DNA from: CAZCRE01 sp964501075
GTDB lineage: Archaea; Thermoproteota; Bathyarchaeia; Bathyarchaeales; Bathycorpusculaceae
Reading direction: 5' to 3'
NCBI GenBank assembly: GCA_964501075.1
Contig: CAZCRE010000082.1
Coordinates: 1-5,491, forward strand
DNA length: 5,491 nt
Under the pieces are notes generated by a model that did not search any database, was not told the DNA's origin, and saw only the letters and a list, made by a program, of their open reading frames with translations. Below, piece by piece: positions 1 through 4,326 of this stretch. Positions within the stretch are counted from its first letter, which is position 1. Each line of letters opens with the position of its first letter. The position numbers and the translations under genes are program-made.

Positions 1-86
1 TCTGTGGAAAAGTCTATACAACGTTCGATAACAAGAAAAAGTATTGCAGTGACGGTTGCGCCAAACAAGCGAACAAGAAAAAATAG
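1..86 (+). CDS. C-terminal end of a zinc-finger/zinc-ribbon protein (partial)
   Basis: The frame beginning at base 3 is open from the window edge to a TAG at 84-86 and reads 27 residues starting CGKVYTTF, then KKYCSDGCAKQ, and ending in lysines. A Cys-Gly, a short spacer and then Y-C-S-x-x-C is the second half of a common four-cysteine zinc-binding fold, in which the first cysteine of a CxxCG knuckle would lie just outside the window. The lysine-rich tail is typical of small archaeal nucleic-acid-binding zinc proteins. The rest of the protein is cut off, so its function cannot be named. A competing frame that stays open through the same bases has no recognisable motif. The stop codon is embedded in the 72-107 inverted repeat. 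Confidence rests only on the cysteine pattern. Confidence 0.55.
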   Translation, partial: CGKVYTTFDNKKKYCSDGCAKQANKKK

Positions 87-107
87 AGACATCTCACTTT
101 TCTTGTT
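72..107 (+). terminator. 10-bp inverted repeat at the end of the zinc-finger gene
   Basis: AACAAGAAAA (72-81) is exactly complementary to TTTTCTTGTT (98-107), with 16 bases between. The stem begins just before the TAG of the zinc-finger gene and its right arm is T-rich, as expected for an archaeal transcription end. The stem is AT-rich and so only moderately stable. Terminator function is inferred from position. Confidence 0.4.
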
Positions 108-122
108 TTATAGCGCGCTGCC

Positions 123-178
123 TTGTCCCGAAATTGGCGTAAAGTGGTTTTTATTATCTGTTTCGGGGTTTGGGACAA
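123..178 (+). promoter_or_regulatory. TATA-like box enclosed by nested inverted repeats
   Basis: TTGTCCC (123-129) pairs exactly with GGGACAA (172-178). Partly overlapping it, CCCGAAA (127-133) pairs exactly with TTTCGGG (161-167). Between the arms lies GGTTTTTATTATC, a TATA-like box at about 148-156, which would place a plus-strand start near 180. No gene begins within 200 bp, because the flavin reductase has its own box. The site could be an operator flanking a promoter for a short RNA, or the folded end of a decayed small element. Confidence 0.35.
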
Positions 179-221
179 AACTTCACCCCTACACACAATG
201 GAATCATCTGGGATTCACCTA

Positions 222-272
222 TAGCAGGCAGGGTGGGAGTTGCACCTACCACCACATGGAGATTCCACCCGC
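222..272 (-). pseudogene. Degenerate tRNA-Ser-like 3' fragment (copy A)
   Basis: Read on the minus strand, this stretch has the order of a class II tRNA 3' part. A small variable-arm hairpin (TGGA-ATC-TCCA, 257-267) is followed by a T-arm-like segment GGTGCAACTCC with four of five stem pairs. After it come seven acceptor-like bases, a G in the discriminator position and CTA where CCA would be. The usual TTC of the T loop is TGC here, so a working tRNA is unlikely. No matching 5' half is seen upstream. Copy B at 967-1017 shows the same architecture, and the similarity continues about 23 bases further through a pyrimidine tract. On the plus strand the same bases form an 8-bp hairpin (231-238 with 263-270, one G-T pair), so an unrelated structured RNA is an alternative. 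Confidence 0.3.
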
Positions 273-369
273 AAAACCCTCTTTTTCTATTCCTCGCAAA
301 TACGTGATTTATTCAAACGATACGGCGTTGGGCAGGTTTCTCATGTGTGAAGATTGACAGCCATAGCCC

Positions 370-377
370 TTTATATG
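370..377 (+). promoter_or_regulatory. TATA box of the flavin reductase gene
   Basis: CCCTTTATATGAAC contains an almost ideal archaeal TATA box. Counting about 25 bases downstream puts transcription start near 398-400, giving a leader of only about 10-15 bases before the ATG at 409 or 415. No Shine-Dalgarno sequence is present, which agrees with near-leaderless initiation. Confidence 0.6.
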
Positions 378-408
378 AACTTCAAGCAACAACACACTAG
401 CGGATTTG

Positions 409-945
409 ATGTTTATGAAGAATGAGATTTTAGTTAAAGAAGGTCTCGGAAAGCTGCCAATTCGACCTGTATACCTTGTATCATGCGGGCATGACCAGAA
501 GAAGAACATAATTAGCGTGGGCATGTTTGCCTATTTTTCTGGGAAACCGACCTTGGTTGGCATAGGCATCGCGCCTTCAAGATTCTCCTACGGACTGATT
601 CAGAAGAGCAGGGCGTATGTTGTCAACGTGGTTGATGAGAGATTAGTGGAAGCAGTGAAGATTTGCGGGGAAAACTCGGGGCGAGACGTGGACAAGTTCG
701 AGCTGGCAAAACTGACAGCGACTCCAGCAAGCAGGGTGAGAGCACCTCTTATTGAGGAGAGTCCTCTGAGCATTGAGTGCAAGGTTGTTCAGGTTGTAGA
801 GGTTGGAGACCATGTCTGGTTCATGGGGGAAGTTCTCGCCACCCATGTTCGAGAAGGCTACGGCTGGAAAGATGGGGTTCTTATGAAATGGGTCGGCGAC
901 AAAGGCTTCTATCACAAGGTGGGAAGAAGAGTTGGGGAATACTAG
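409..945 (+). CDS. Flavin reductase-like FMN-binding protein
   Basis: This 178-residue protein matches the flavin reductase / flavoredoxin split-barrel family, whose members bind FMN and pass electrons from NAD(P)H or a redox partner in the cytoplasm. The family pattern is visible: RPVYLVSCG near residue 20, a core with N-x-x-S-V-G-M-F-A-Y, a G-I-x-P-x-R-F strand-turn, then V-x-N-V-V-D and a C-G-x-x-S-G-R-D-x-D-K-F segment typical of the FMN-binding loops. A late strand with V-W-F-M-G-E-V and a final G-D-K-G-F-Y-H motif complete it. Length is normal. Starts TTG 406, ATG 409 and ATG 415 are all possible; I chose 409 from the TATA spacing. There is no signal peptide. The gene stands alone between two tRNA-like fragments, so its physiological partner cannot be deduced. 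The family call is firm, the substrate unknown. Confidence 0.85.
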   Translation: MFMKNEILVKEGLGKLPIRPVYLVSCGHDQKKNIISVGMFAYFSGKPTLVGIGIAPSRFSYGLIQKSRAYVVNVVDERLVEAVKICGENSGRDVDKFELAKLTATPASRVRAPLIEESPLSIECKVVQVVEVGDHVWFMGEVLATHVREGYGWKDGVLMKWVGDKGFYHKVGRRVGEY

Positions 946-965
946 TGCTCTAGTGCCTGCGTTTT
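941..965 (+). terminator. Weak hairpin after flavin reductase
   Basis: ACTAG (941-945) and CTAGT (950-954) form a 5-bp stem with a TGCT loop that overlaps the stop codon. A TTTT run follows at 962-965. The structure is too short to be convincing and is listed as the only terminator candidate for this gene. Confidence 0.25.
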
Positions 966-966
966 G

Positions 967-1017
967 TGGCGCCGCCGATAGGACTTGAACCCCCACGCCA
1001 GAGGTGACGTCACCCGC
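967..1017 (-). pseudogene. 3' fragment of a tRNA-Ser-like gene (copy B)
   Basis: The minus strand reads a variable-arm hairpin GGTG-ACGT-CACC (1003-1014), a T-arm segment GGTTCAAGTCC with a normal T loop (984-994), the acceptor strand CGGCGGC (971-977), a G discriminator and an encoded CCA (967-969). A long variable arm plus a G discriminator fits archaeal tRNA-Ser rather than tRNA-Leu. The matching acceptor 5' strand GCCGCCG and a D arm are absent on this strand for at least 300 bases upstream, and two outer T-stem pairs are imperfect, so this is a fragment. Site-specific integrases leave exactly such 3' ends at the far border of an integrated element, and a recombinase remnant lies next to it at 1079-1267. 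A split-tRNA 3' half is a less likely alternative. Confidence 0.6.
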
Positions 1018-1078
1018 ACAACCCCTCTTTTCTCTTTTCCTGAGAAGTGGGCTAGAACTTTCTTCTACGAGTTTGTGA

Positions 1079-1267
1079 CACAAAACAATTCAAAACACGC
1101 TCAAGTACATTGACCTTGAAGCCATGATCTTCAAAACGAATGATGATCAATGGACCGTTAGGATCGCAAACGACATGAAAGAGGCATGTACTCTGATAGA
1201 AGCAGGATTCGACTACGTAACTGGCGAGTATAGTGATGGTGGCAAGATCTTTCGGAAACGGAAATAG
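1079..1267 (+). pseudogene. C-terminal remnant of a tyrosine recombinase (integrase)
   Basis: The frame following a TGA at 1076-1078 reads HKTIQNTLKYIDLEAM and runs 62 codons to a TAG. This is the last catalytic box of tyrosine recombinases: the conserved His (1079-1081) precedes the nucleophilic Tyr (1106-1108) by nine residues, the spacing known in XerC and XerD. The remainder, with WTVRIAND, LIEAGFDYVTGEY and a terminal KIFRKRK, resembles the tail I remember from archaeal integrases. The TGA sits where the glycine of the usual L-G-H would be, and nothing upstream resembles the catalytic core, so only the end of the gene survives. An internal ATG at 1124 could give a 47-residue protein lacking the tyrosine. 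Its position beside a tRNA 3' fragment fits a decayed tRNA-targeting element. Confidence 0.7.
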
Positions 1268-1307
1268 GGCAGAATCGTGTAGATACGCTCAAAAACTATG
1301 TCGATAA

Positions 1308-1317
1308 GTTTTTATTT
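1308..1317 (+). promoter_or_regulatory. TATA-like box upstream of rps10
   Basis: AAGTTTTTATTTACG contains a TTTTTAT core like those before the EamA gene and at 148. Transcription would start near 1338, leaving a leader of roughly 45-50 bases before the rps10 ATG. No other candidate lies between the integrase remnant and rps10. Confidence 0.4.
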
Positions 1318-1385
1318 ACGGTTAATTGTCTAAGGTAAATACCCAATAAATCTGTCGGCAGCGGAAGAATCTGGAATGATGGGCG

Positions 1386-1694
1386 ATGGTTAGAAAGGCA
1401 AGAATACGGTTGACAAGCACAGATTACCCCAAACTGGAAGAAGTGTGCAACGAACTGAAGGTTATCGCCCAGAAGACAGGAGTCAAGATGAATGGTCCTG
1501 TACCGTTGCCTACGAAAAGGCTTAAGGTTCCAGTTCTGAAATCACCGTGTGGCGAAGGAACTGCAACGTGGGACAAATGGGAGATGCGCATCCACAAACG
1601 TCTCATCGATATTGACGCTGAAGAACGCGTTATGCGCCGCATCATGCGCATCAGGGTTCCAGAAGAAGTTCACGTGACCATAGAGCTTCTTTAG
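1386..1694 (+). CDS. rps10: 30S ribosomal protein uS10
   Basis: This 102-residue protein has the normal length of archaeal uS10, a component of the small-subunit head. Family hallmarks are present: KARIRLTSTDYPKLEEVC at the N terminus, a GPVPLPTKRL loop, the SPCGEGTATWDKWEMRIHKR segment that carries the conserved R-x-H-K-R, then LIDIDAEERVMRRIMRIRVPE. The ATG at 1386 gives the usual N terminus, and no strong Shine-Dalgarno is visible. In most archaea rps10 follows the gene for elongation factor 1-alpha in one operon. Here the upstream neighbour is an integrase remnant and the gene appears to have its own promoter. It converges with the regulator on the other strand, its TAG directly touching that gene's stop. 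Identification is secure. Confidence 0.97.
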   Translation: MVRKARIRLTSTDYPKLEEVCNELKVIAQKTGVKMNGPVPLPTKRLKVPVLKSPCGEGTATWDKWEMRIHKRLIDIDAEERVMRRIMRIRVPEEVHVTIELL

Positions 1695-1964
1695 TCACTC
1701 GGAAATAGCTTTCTTTTTCTGCAGCCCCCACGAAGACATCAGGCACTCACTGCATTTCTCCAGAAACTTCAATCCCTCTTTCGTTGTTCTCAAACGTTTC
1801 TCTTCAACAGTCTCCAGCAGCCCCCTCCCAAGCAATACGCCAAAGTATTGAATTGCTTGTGTGTAGGAAAGGCCAACGTTAGACATTAGTTCAGTCTTCC
1901 TCGTTCCAGATGCTGCTTTTCTCAGAATATCAACAACAATGTCATGCCGATCTCTTCTTACCAT
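1695..1964 (-). CDS. Winged-helix transcriptional regulator, short archaeal type
   Basis: The product is 89 residues from ATG 1964; a GTG at 1973 would add three. It matches the small single-domain winged-helix proteins common in TACK archaea. R-R-D-R-x-D-I-V-x-D-I-L forms helix 1, R-K-T-E-L-M-S-N-V-G-L-S-Y-T-Q leads through the turn into the recognition helix, then comes Y-F-G-V-L-L-G-R-G-L-L-E. The wing and linker T-T-K-E-G-L-K-F-L-E follow. Proteins of this kind bind DNA as dimers and usually act as local repressors or activators; no effector domain is visible. The C-terminal tail carries two cysteines and a basic stretch. A promoter with repeated motifs lies upstream, which could mean autoregulation. 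Its target genes cannot be read from the sequence. Confidence 0.8.
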   Translation of the reverse strand: MVRRDRHDIVVDILRKAASGTRKTELMSNVGLSYTQAIQYFGVLLGRGLLETVEEKRLRTTKEGLKFLEKCSECLMSSWGLQKKKAISE

Positions 1965-1990
1965 GCTCAGCACTCGCAGAAACCATTATT

Positions 1991-2026
1991 AACAATATGT
2001 GAAGTTCCGTTCGAAACAATATATGT
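1991..2026 (-). promoter_or_regulatory. Promoter with repeated motif for the winged-helix gene
   Basis: On the minus strand ACATATATTG supplies a good TATA box (2018-2025), placing the start near 1995 and leaving about 30 bases before ATG 1964. On the plus strand AACAATATGT (1991-2000) recurs as AACAATATATGT (2015-2026), one copy over the TATA box and one over the expected start site, 24 bases apart. GTTCGAAAC (2009-2017, containing the palindrome TTCGAA) sits between them. The arrangement suits a bound dimer, but the operator role is inferred. Confidence 0.45.
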
Positions 2027-2171
2027 TTTGCTCCAAACGACTCACAGAATAGTCTTGGGCAAAGCGATAGATTTTGTGTATCTCTACTGACCATGTGCTC
2101 CAGTTTCAAACAGTGATTAACATTTCTGTTTGTGTGGAATAGTGTAAATCAAGTGCTTGCTTTACTCGTAA

Positions 2172-2198
2172 ATGCTCAAGACGTTGGGGACTGAGCAT
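2172..2198. repeat. 7-bp inverted repeat
   Basis: ATGCTCA (2172-2178) is the exact reverse complement of TGAGCAT (2192-2198), with 13 bases between. It could be a protein-binding site or a weak RNA hairpin. No promoter element next to it supports either reading. Confidence 0.3.
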
Positions 2199-2243
2199 AT
2201 TCTAGAATTACAAGTTATGCGAGAGGAAGGAAGAGGTCGTTGA
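2172..2243 (+). CDS. Tiny ORF preceding the mre11 remnant
   Basis: ATG at 2172 opens a 23-residue frame (beginning MLKTLGTEHILEL) that ends with a TGA overlapping the TTG start of the mre11-like stub. It is immediately preceded by an in-frame TAA, so it is not the visible end of a longer gene. The first bases form a 7-bp inverted repeat with 2192-2198. I do not recognise the sequence. It may be a decayed leftover of the gene once located ahead of mre11, or chance. Confidence 0.2.
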   Translation: MLKTLGTEHILELQVMREEGRGR

Positions 2244-2356
2244 AGGCGTTCAGTTTCGTGCACGCCGCAGACTTACATTTGGGTTATTCACAATACGATT
2301 TGGAGACCAGAAGTGAAGACTTCGAGATTCACTTGCGGATTTTGCACAACCCATAA
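2240..2356 (+). pseudogene. N-terminal stub of an Mre11/SbcD-type DNA repair nuclease
   Basis: From TTG 2240 the frame reads SFVHAADLHLGYSQYDLE followed by TRSEDF, then a short tail and a TAA at 2354. VHAADLHLGY is the first metal-binding motif (D-x-H) of the Mre11 calcineurin-like phosphoesterase fold, and the Y-x-x-L-x-x-R-x-E-D-F continuation is also typical. Mre11 with Rad50 processes DNA double-strand ends. The intact family is over 350 residues; only 38 codons remain, and similarity stops soon after E-D-F, near 2322. A purine-rich ribosome site (GAGGAAGGAAGAGG, 2223-2236) precedes the TTG, so the original start region is preserved while the rest has been deleted. Family assignment is good; it cannot encode a nuclease. 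Confidence 0.7.
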
Positions 2357-2360
2357 AAAC
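2353..2360 (+). promoter_or_regulatory. Possible TATA box of the NosD-like gene
   Basis: CCATAAAAACC is the only AT-rich box close to the NosD-like gene. It would place transcription start near 2382, after the ATG at 2374 but before the ATG at 2389, supporting the second as the true start. The match to the archaeal consensus is weak. Confidence 0.3.
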
Positions 2361-2388
2361 CAGTGTTTGGCACATGATATCGATATCT

Positions 2389-3741
2389 ATGAAGAAGAAC
2401 TCTGTCCTCGTTTTCATGATGTTCGTATTGTCACTTTCCCTTGTCTGTGCAGGATCTTACGCGGACAAGGCAGAATGTAGTAACGGCTATGCCGTTTTCA
2501 ATGTTGACACTGGTTTGGGCTACTCAACTATACAATCTGCAATAGATGCCCAGCAGACTGTGGCTGGTCACATGATCTCCGTTAAGGAAGGAACATATTA
2601 TGAATCCGTAGTTATCACCAAGTCTGTATCTTTAGTTGGTGAAAACAGAAACAATACGGTCATCATTGGAAACGAAGGCGATGTAGTAGTAGATGTTAAG
2701 GCAAGTAATGCTGCTATTAAGGGATTTACAATTAGGAACGGTAATATTGGCGTCTATGTTGTTTACTCAAATGATTCTCTTGTCACAGAGAATATTTTGA
2801 TCAACACTACTGATGCAATTCACGTTAGCTACTCCGGCAATTGTATGATCAATCAAAACATTGTGGAGAATAATGGGCACAGAGGCATTTTTGTCACAAA
2901 CTCTTGGAACTTTACCATAAGCGACAACTACGTACGTGACAGCGGATGGTATGGAATTAATGCTAATGCTTCTATCGGTGGATTGATTGCAGGAAACAAT
3001 GCAGGTGAAAACCATTACGATGGAATAGGCCTTGGGTCAAATTGTAGCAACTGCACCATTGCCAGAAACAATGTGAAGAACAACACTTTGTATGGTGTAT
3101 GGCTTGATTCAGATTCTGGAGGCAACAGCATTTATCATAACAACATTGCTGACAACGGAATCCAAGCAATAGCCGCCCTAGCGAATCACTGGGATGATGG
3201 CATAGAAGGGAACTATTGGAGCAATTATACTGGTGTTGACTTAGACCGCGATGGAATAGGCGACACAGTGCACGTACTAGACTCAAACAACACAGACCAT
3301 TATCCATTGATGAGTATATTTTCCCGTTTCAACACTCCTTATGACTATCAAGTTGATATTGTCAGCAATTCCTCAATTTCCCACCTTGATTTCAGCGTGG
3401 TTGGTCCATATCAAGCAATGTTGACTTTCAACGCTACTGGAGACACAGGAACTCGAGGCTTCTGTAGGATTTGCATTCCGAAAGCTTTGATTAATAGTTC
3501 CTATGTTGTGAAGCTCAATGGAGAGACAATCACTGAGCCTCAAGTCAGACAGCTACCATGCTCCAACGAAACACTCGAGTACCTTTACATTAACTACACC
3601 CACAGCGAACATACGATAGAAATCTCTGGACCAACGCCGATTCCAGAGTTTCCATCATTCCTTTTTCCGGCATTATTCATGACAACAACACTACTAGCAG
3701 TAGCGGTTTATCGAAGAAGGATTGAGGGAGCAGATGAATAG
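2389..3741 (+). CDS. Secreted NosD-like parallel beta-helix protein with PEF-type C-terminal sorting tail
   Basis: From ATG 2389 the product is 450 residues and begins with a classic signal peptide (MKKNSVLVF, a hydrophobic run, cleavage near AGSYA). The alternative ATG 2374 adds five residues before that n-region. Next come GYSTIQSAID, G-T-Y-Y-E-S-V-V-I and a ladder of about 22-residue right-handed beta-helix turns (N-T-V-I-I, I-K-G-F-T-I-R-N, C-M-I-N-Q-N-I-V, F-T-I-S-D-N-Y-V, C-T-I-A-R-N-N-V, N-S-I-Y-H-N-N-I). The turns end in G-N-Y-W-S-N-Y, D-x-D-R-D-G-I-G-D and H-Y-P-L, the standard close of NosD-type domains. A beta-sandwich-like region follows, then PIPEFPSF, one membrane segment and Y-R-R-R, the layout of archaeosortase-processed surface proteins. 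Many N-x-S/T sites suggest glycosylation. Carbohydrate binding or a surface-layer role is likely; copper delivery as in true NosD is not supported. Confidence 0.88.
   Translation: MKKNSVLVFMMFVLSLSLVCAGSYADKAECSNGYAVFNVDTGLGYSTIQSAIDAQQTVAGHMISVKEGTYYESVVITKSVSLVGENRNNTVIIGNEGDVVVDVKASNAAIKGFTIRNGNIGVYVVYSNDSLVTENILINTTDAIHVSYSGNCMINQNIVENNGHRGIFVTNSWNFTISDNYVRDSGWYGINANASIGGLIAGNNAGENHYDGIGLGSNCSNCTIARNNVKNNTLYGVWLDSDSGGNSIYHNNIADNGIQAIAALANHWDDGIEGNYWSNYTGVDLDRDGIGDTVHVLDSNNTDHYPLMSIFSRFNTPYDYQVDIVSNSSISHLDFSVVGPYQAMLTFNATGDTGTRGFCRICIPKALINSSYVVKLNGETITEPQVRQLPCSNETLEYLYINYTHSEHTIEISGPTPIPEFPSFLFPALFMTTTLLAVAVYRRRIEGADE
3724..3736 (+). promoter_or_regulatory. Ribosome site and overlapping start of the second beta-helix gene
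   Basis: GAGGGAG (3724-3730) lies three bases before ATG 3734, inside the end of the upstream NosD-like gene. The overlap of 8 bases with that gene indicates translational coupling. It also picks ATG 3734 over the in-frame TTG at 3722 as the start. Confidence 0.6.
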
Positions 3742-4046
3742 GAAAAAGGCTCAGTCGGTTTCTTGGGCTTGGATACTCGCGGTCTTGGTGGCAGTGTTTG
3801 GTGTAGTGTTGAACGTTCCGGTGGCTAGGGCGGGCGGAACCATATACATTAGGGCTGATGGAAGCATAGACCCGCCAACGGCGCCATTACAACCCAACCG
3901 GTGACAATATCACTCATACATTTGCTGACAACATTTTCGACGAGATTGTGGTTGAGAGAAGCAACATAATTATCGACGGAAATGGATACACGCTTCAAGG
4001 AACAGGAGCTTATGCGTCTAAAGGAATAAACCTCTCAAGCAGAAGT
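3734..4046 (+). pseudogene. Frameshifted, truncated second NosD-like beta-helix gene
   Basis: ATG 3734 starts MNRKKAQS, a signal peptide of about 34 residues ending PVARA, and then GGTIYIRADGSIDPPTAPLQ, a mature N terminus often seen in secreted beta-helix proteins of uncultivated archaea. The frame stops at 3902-3904. One base out of register the protein continues without loss: TGDNITHTF, FDEIVVERSNIIIDGNGYTL, GTGAYASKGINLSSRS. A single extra base in the run CCCAACC (about 3893-3899) explains the shift. After about 4046 the beta-helix pattern ends abruptly and the plus strand is the reverse of another broken gene. The intact protein would be several hundred residues, so this gene is dead twice over. 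It was co-transcribed with the upstream NosD-like gene. Confidence 0.75.
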
Positions 4047-4214
4047 TCTGAAACGTCTGCGTCTATGCAAAACAAGATTTTCTCGATGTTGGTGCCATTT
4101 ACGTATATTGCGCTGTCTTCAGGTACGGTTTATAGTCCTGCAAGTTTTAAGGGTGGTTCCATAATCTCCTTTGTATTCATTAAACATCTCTCTTTCAAGT
4201 CTTTGCGTAACCAT
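4046..4214 (-). pseudogene. N-terminal fragment of an unidentified gene, frameshifted and truncated
   Basis: On the minus strand ATG 4214 begins MVTQRLEREMFNEYKGDYG and runs 31 residues to a TGA at 4119-4121. In the adjacent frame, from about 4129, a natural-looking protein follows: TVPEDSAIYVNGTNIEKILF then CIDADVSELLL, ending where the plus-strand beta-helix remnant begins. Together they look like the first 60 or so residues of one protein with a single-base shift near 4121-4130. The K-I-L-F-C-I-D-A-D-V-S-E-L-L-L segment resembles the N-terminal strand and helix of NIF3-like dinuclear metal proteins (I-D-x-D-x-x-E-L-L-L), but this assignment is tentative. No complete gene remains. Confidence 0.4.
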
Positions 4215-4274
4215 GTTATTTTCGTTTACGAGTTAACCGGATTCTGTTGAGTACATGATGGCTCCAACCTCAAA

Positions 4275-4284
4275 CATTTTTATC
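4275..4284 (+). promoter_or_regulatory. TATA-like box and ribosome site of the EamA transporter gene
   Basis: ATTTTTATCG (4275-4284) would set transcription start near 4305-4310. AAAAGGG (4313-4319) then lies seven bases before ATG 4327 and can serve as the ribosome site. An ATG at 4310, exactly where the transcript may begin, opens an 8-codon frame that overlaps the transporter start; it may be chance. Confidence 0.4.
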
Positions 4285-4326
4285 GACAGATTCACATCCA
4301 GTTGTGCGTATGAAAAGGGCGTCTAG

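Larger units (their letters stand above)
87..408. other. About 320 bp without a credible protein gene
   Basis: This stretch separates the zinc-finger gene from the flavin reductase gene. It holds the right arm of the 72-107 repeat, a TATA-like box flanked by inverted repeats (123-178), a tRNA-like 3' fragment on the minus strand (222-272) and the TATA box of the next gene (370-377). A long open frame crosses it on the plus strand, but it has no ribosome site and no recognisable motif. It also translates straight through these structures, so I do not call it a gene. Confidence 0.5.
273..1042. repeat. Similar pyrimidine tracts extending both tRNA-like fragments
   Basis: The similarity of the two tRNA-like copies goes on past the variable arm. 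CCCGCAAAACCCTCTTTTTC runs from 268 and CCCGCACAACCCCTCTTTTC from 1013, and both continue to a TTCCT by about 294 and 1042. Both copies lie in the same orientation, about 745 bp apart, and bracket the flavin reductase gene. Their overall similarity is roughly 60% by eye, so they are old or derive from different tRNA genes. Confidence 0.35.

Noticed and set aside
4..357. Long plus-strand open frame of 117 codons
   Set aside because: It lacks motifs and a ribosome site, runs through inverted repeats and the tRNA-like segment, and competes with the zinc-finger frame at 3-86 that shows a clear cysteine pattern.
967..1017. 3' half of a split tRNA gene joined in trans
   Set aside because: Possible in principle, but no GC-rich joining helix or bulge-helix-bulge context is seen ahead of it, and the adjacent integrase remnant explains the fragment better.
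643..1083. Minus-strand frame of 146 codons over flavin reductase
   Set aside because: It lies opposite a well-supported gene, and its GVQVLSAAP stretch is simply the translation of the tRNA 3' end, a known source of false proteins.
1018..1380. Intron-containing tRNA-Ser with the 5' half further upstream on the minus strand
   Set aside because: No GCCGCCG acceptor strand or D-arm sequence occurs on the minus strand in this stretch.
2041..2171. Possible remnant of a gene ahead of the mre11 stub
   Set aside because: All six frames checked by eye are short and show nothing recognisable.
2767..3307. Minus-strand frames of 82 and 111 codons inside the NosD-like gene
   Set aside because: They are mirror frames of the beta-helix repeats, rich in cysteine and serine without any domain pattern.
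2389..3741. True NosD copper-insertion protein of nitrous oxide reductase
   Set aside because: No nosZ, nosF or nosY neighbours, and the sorting tail and glycosylation sites point to a surface protein that shares only the beta-helix fold.
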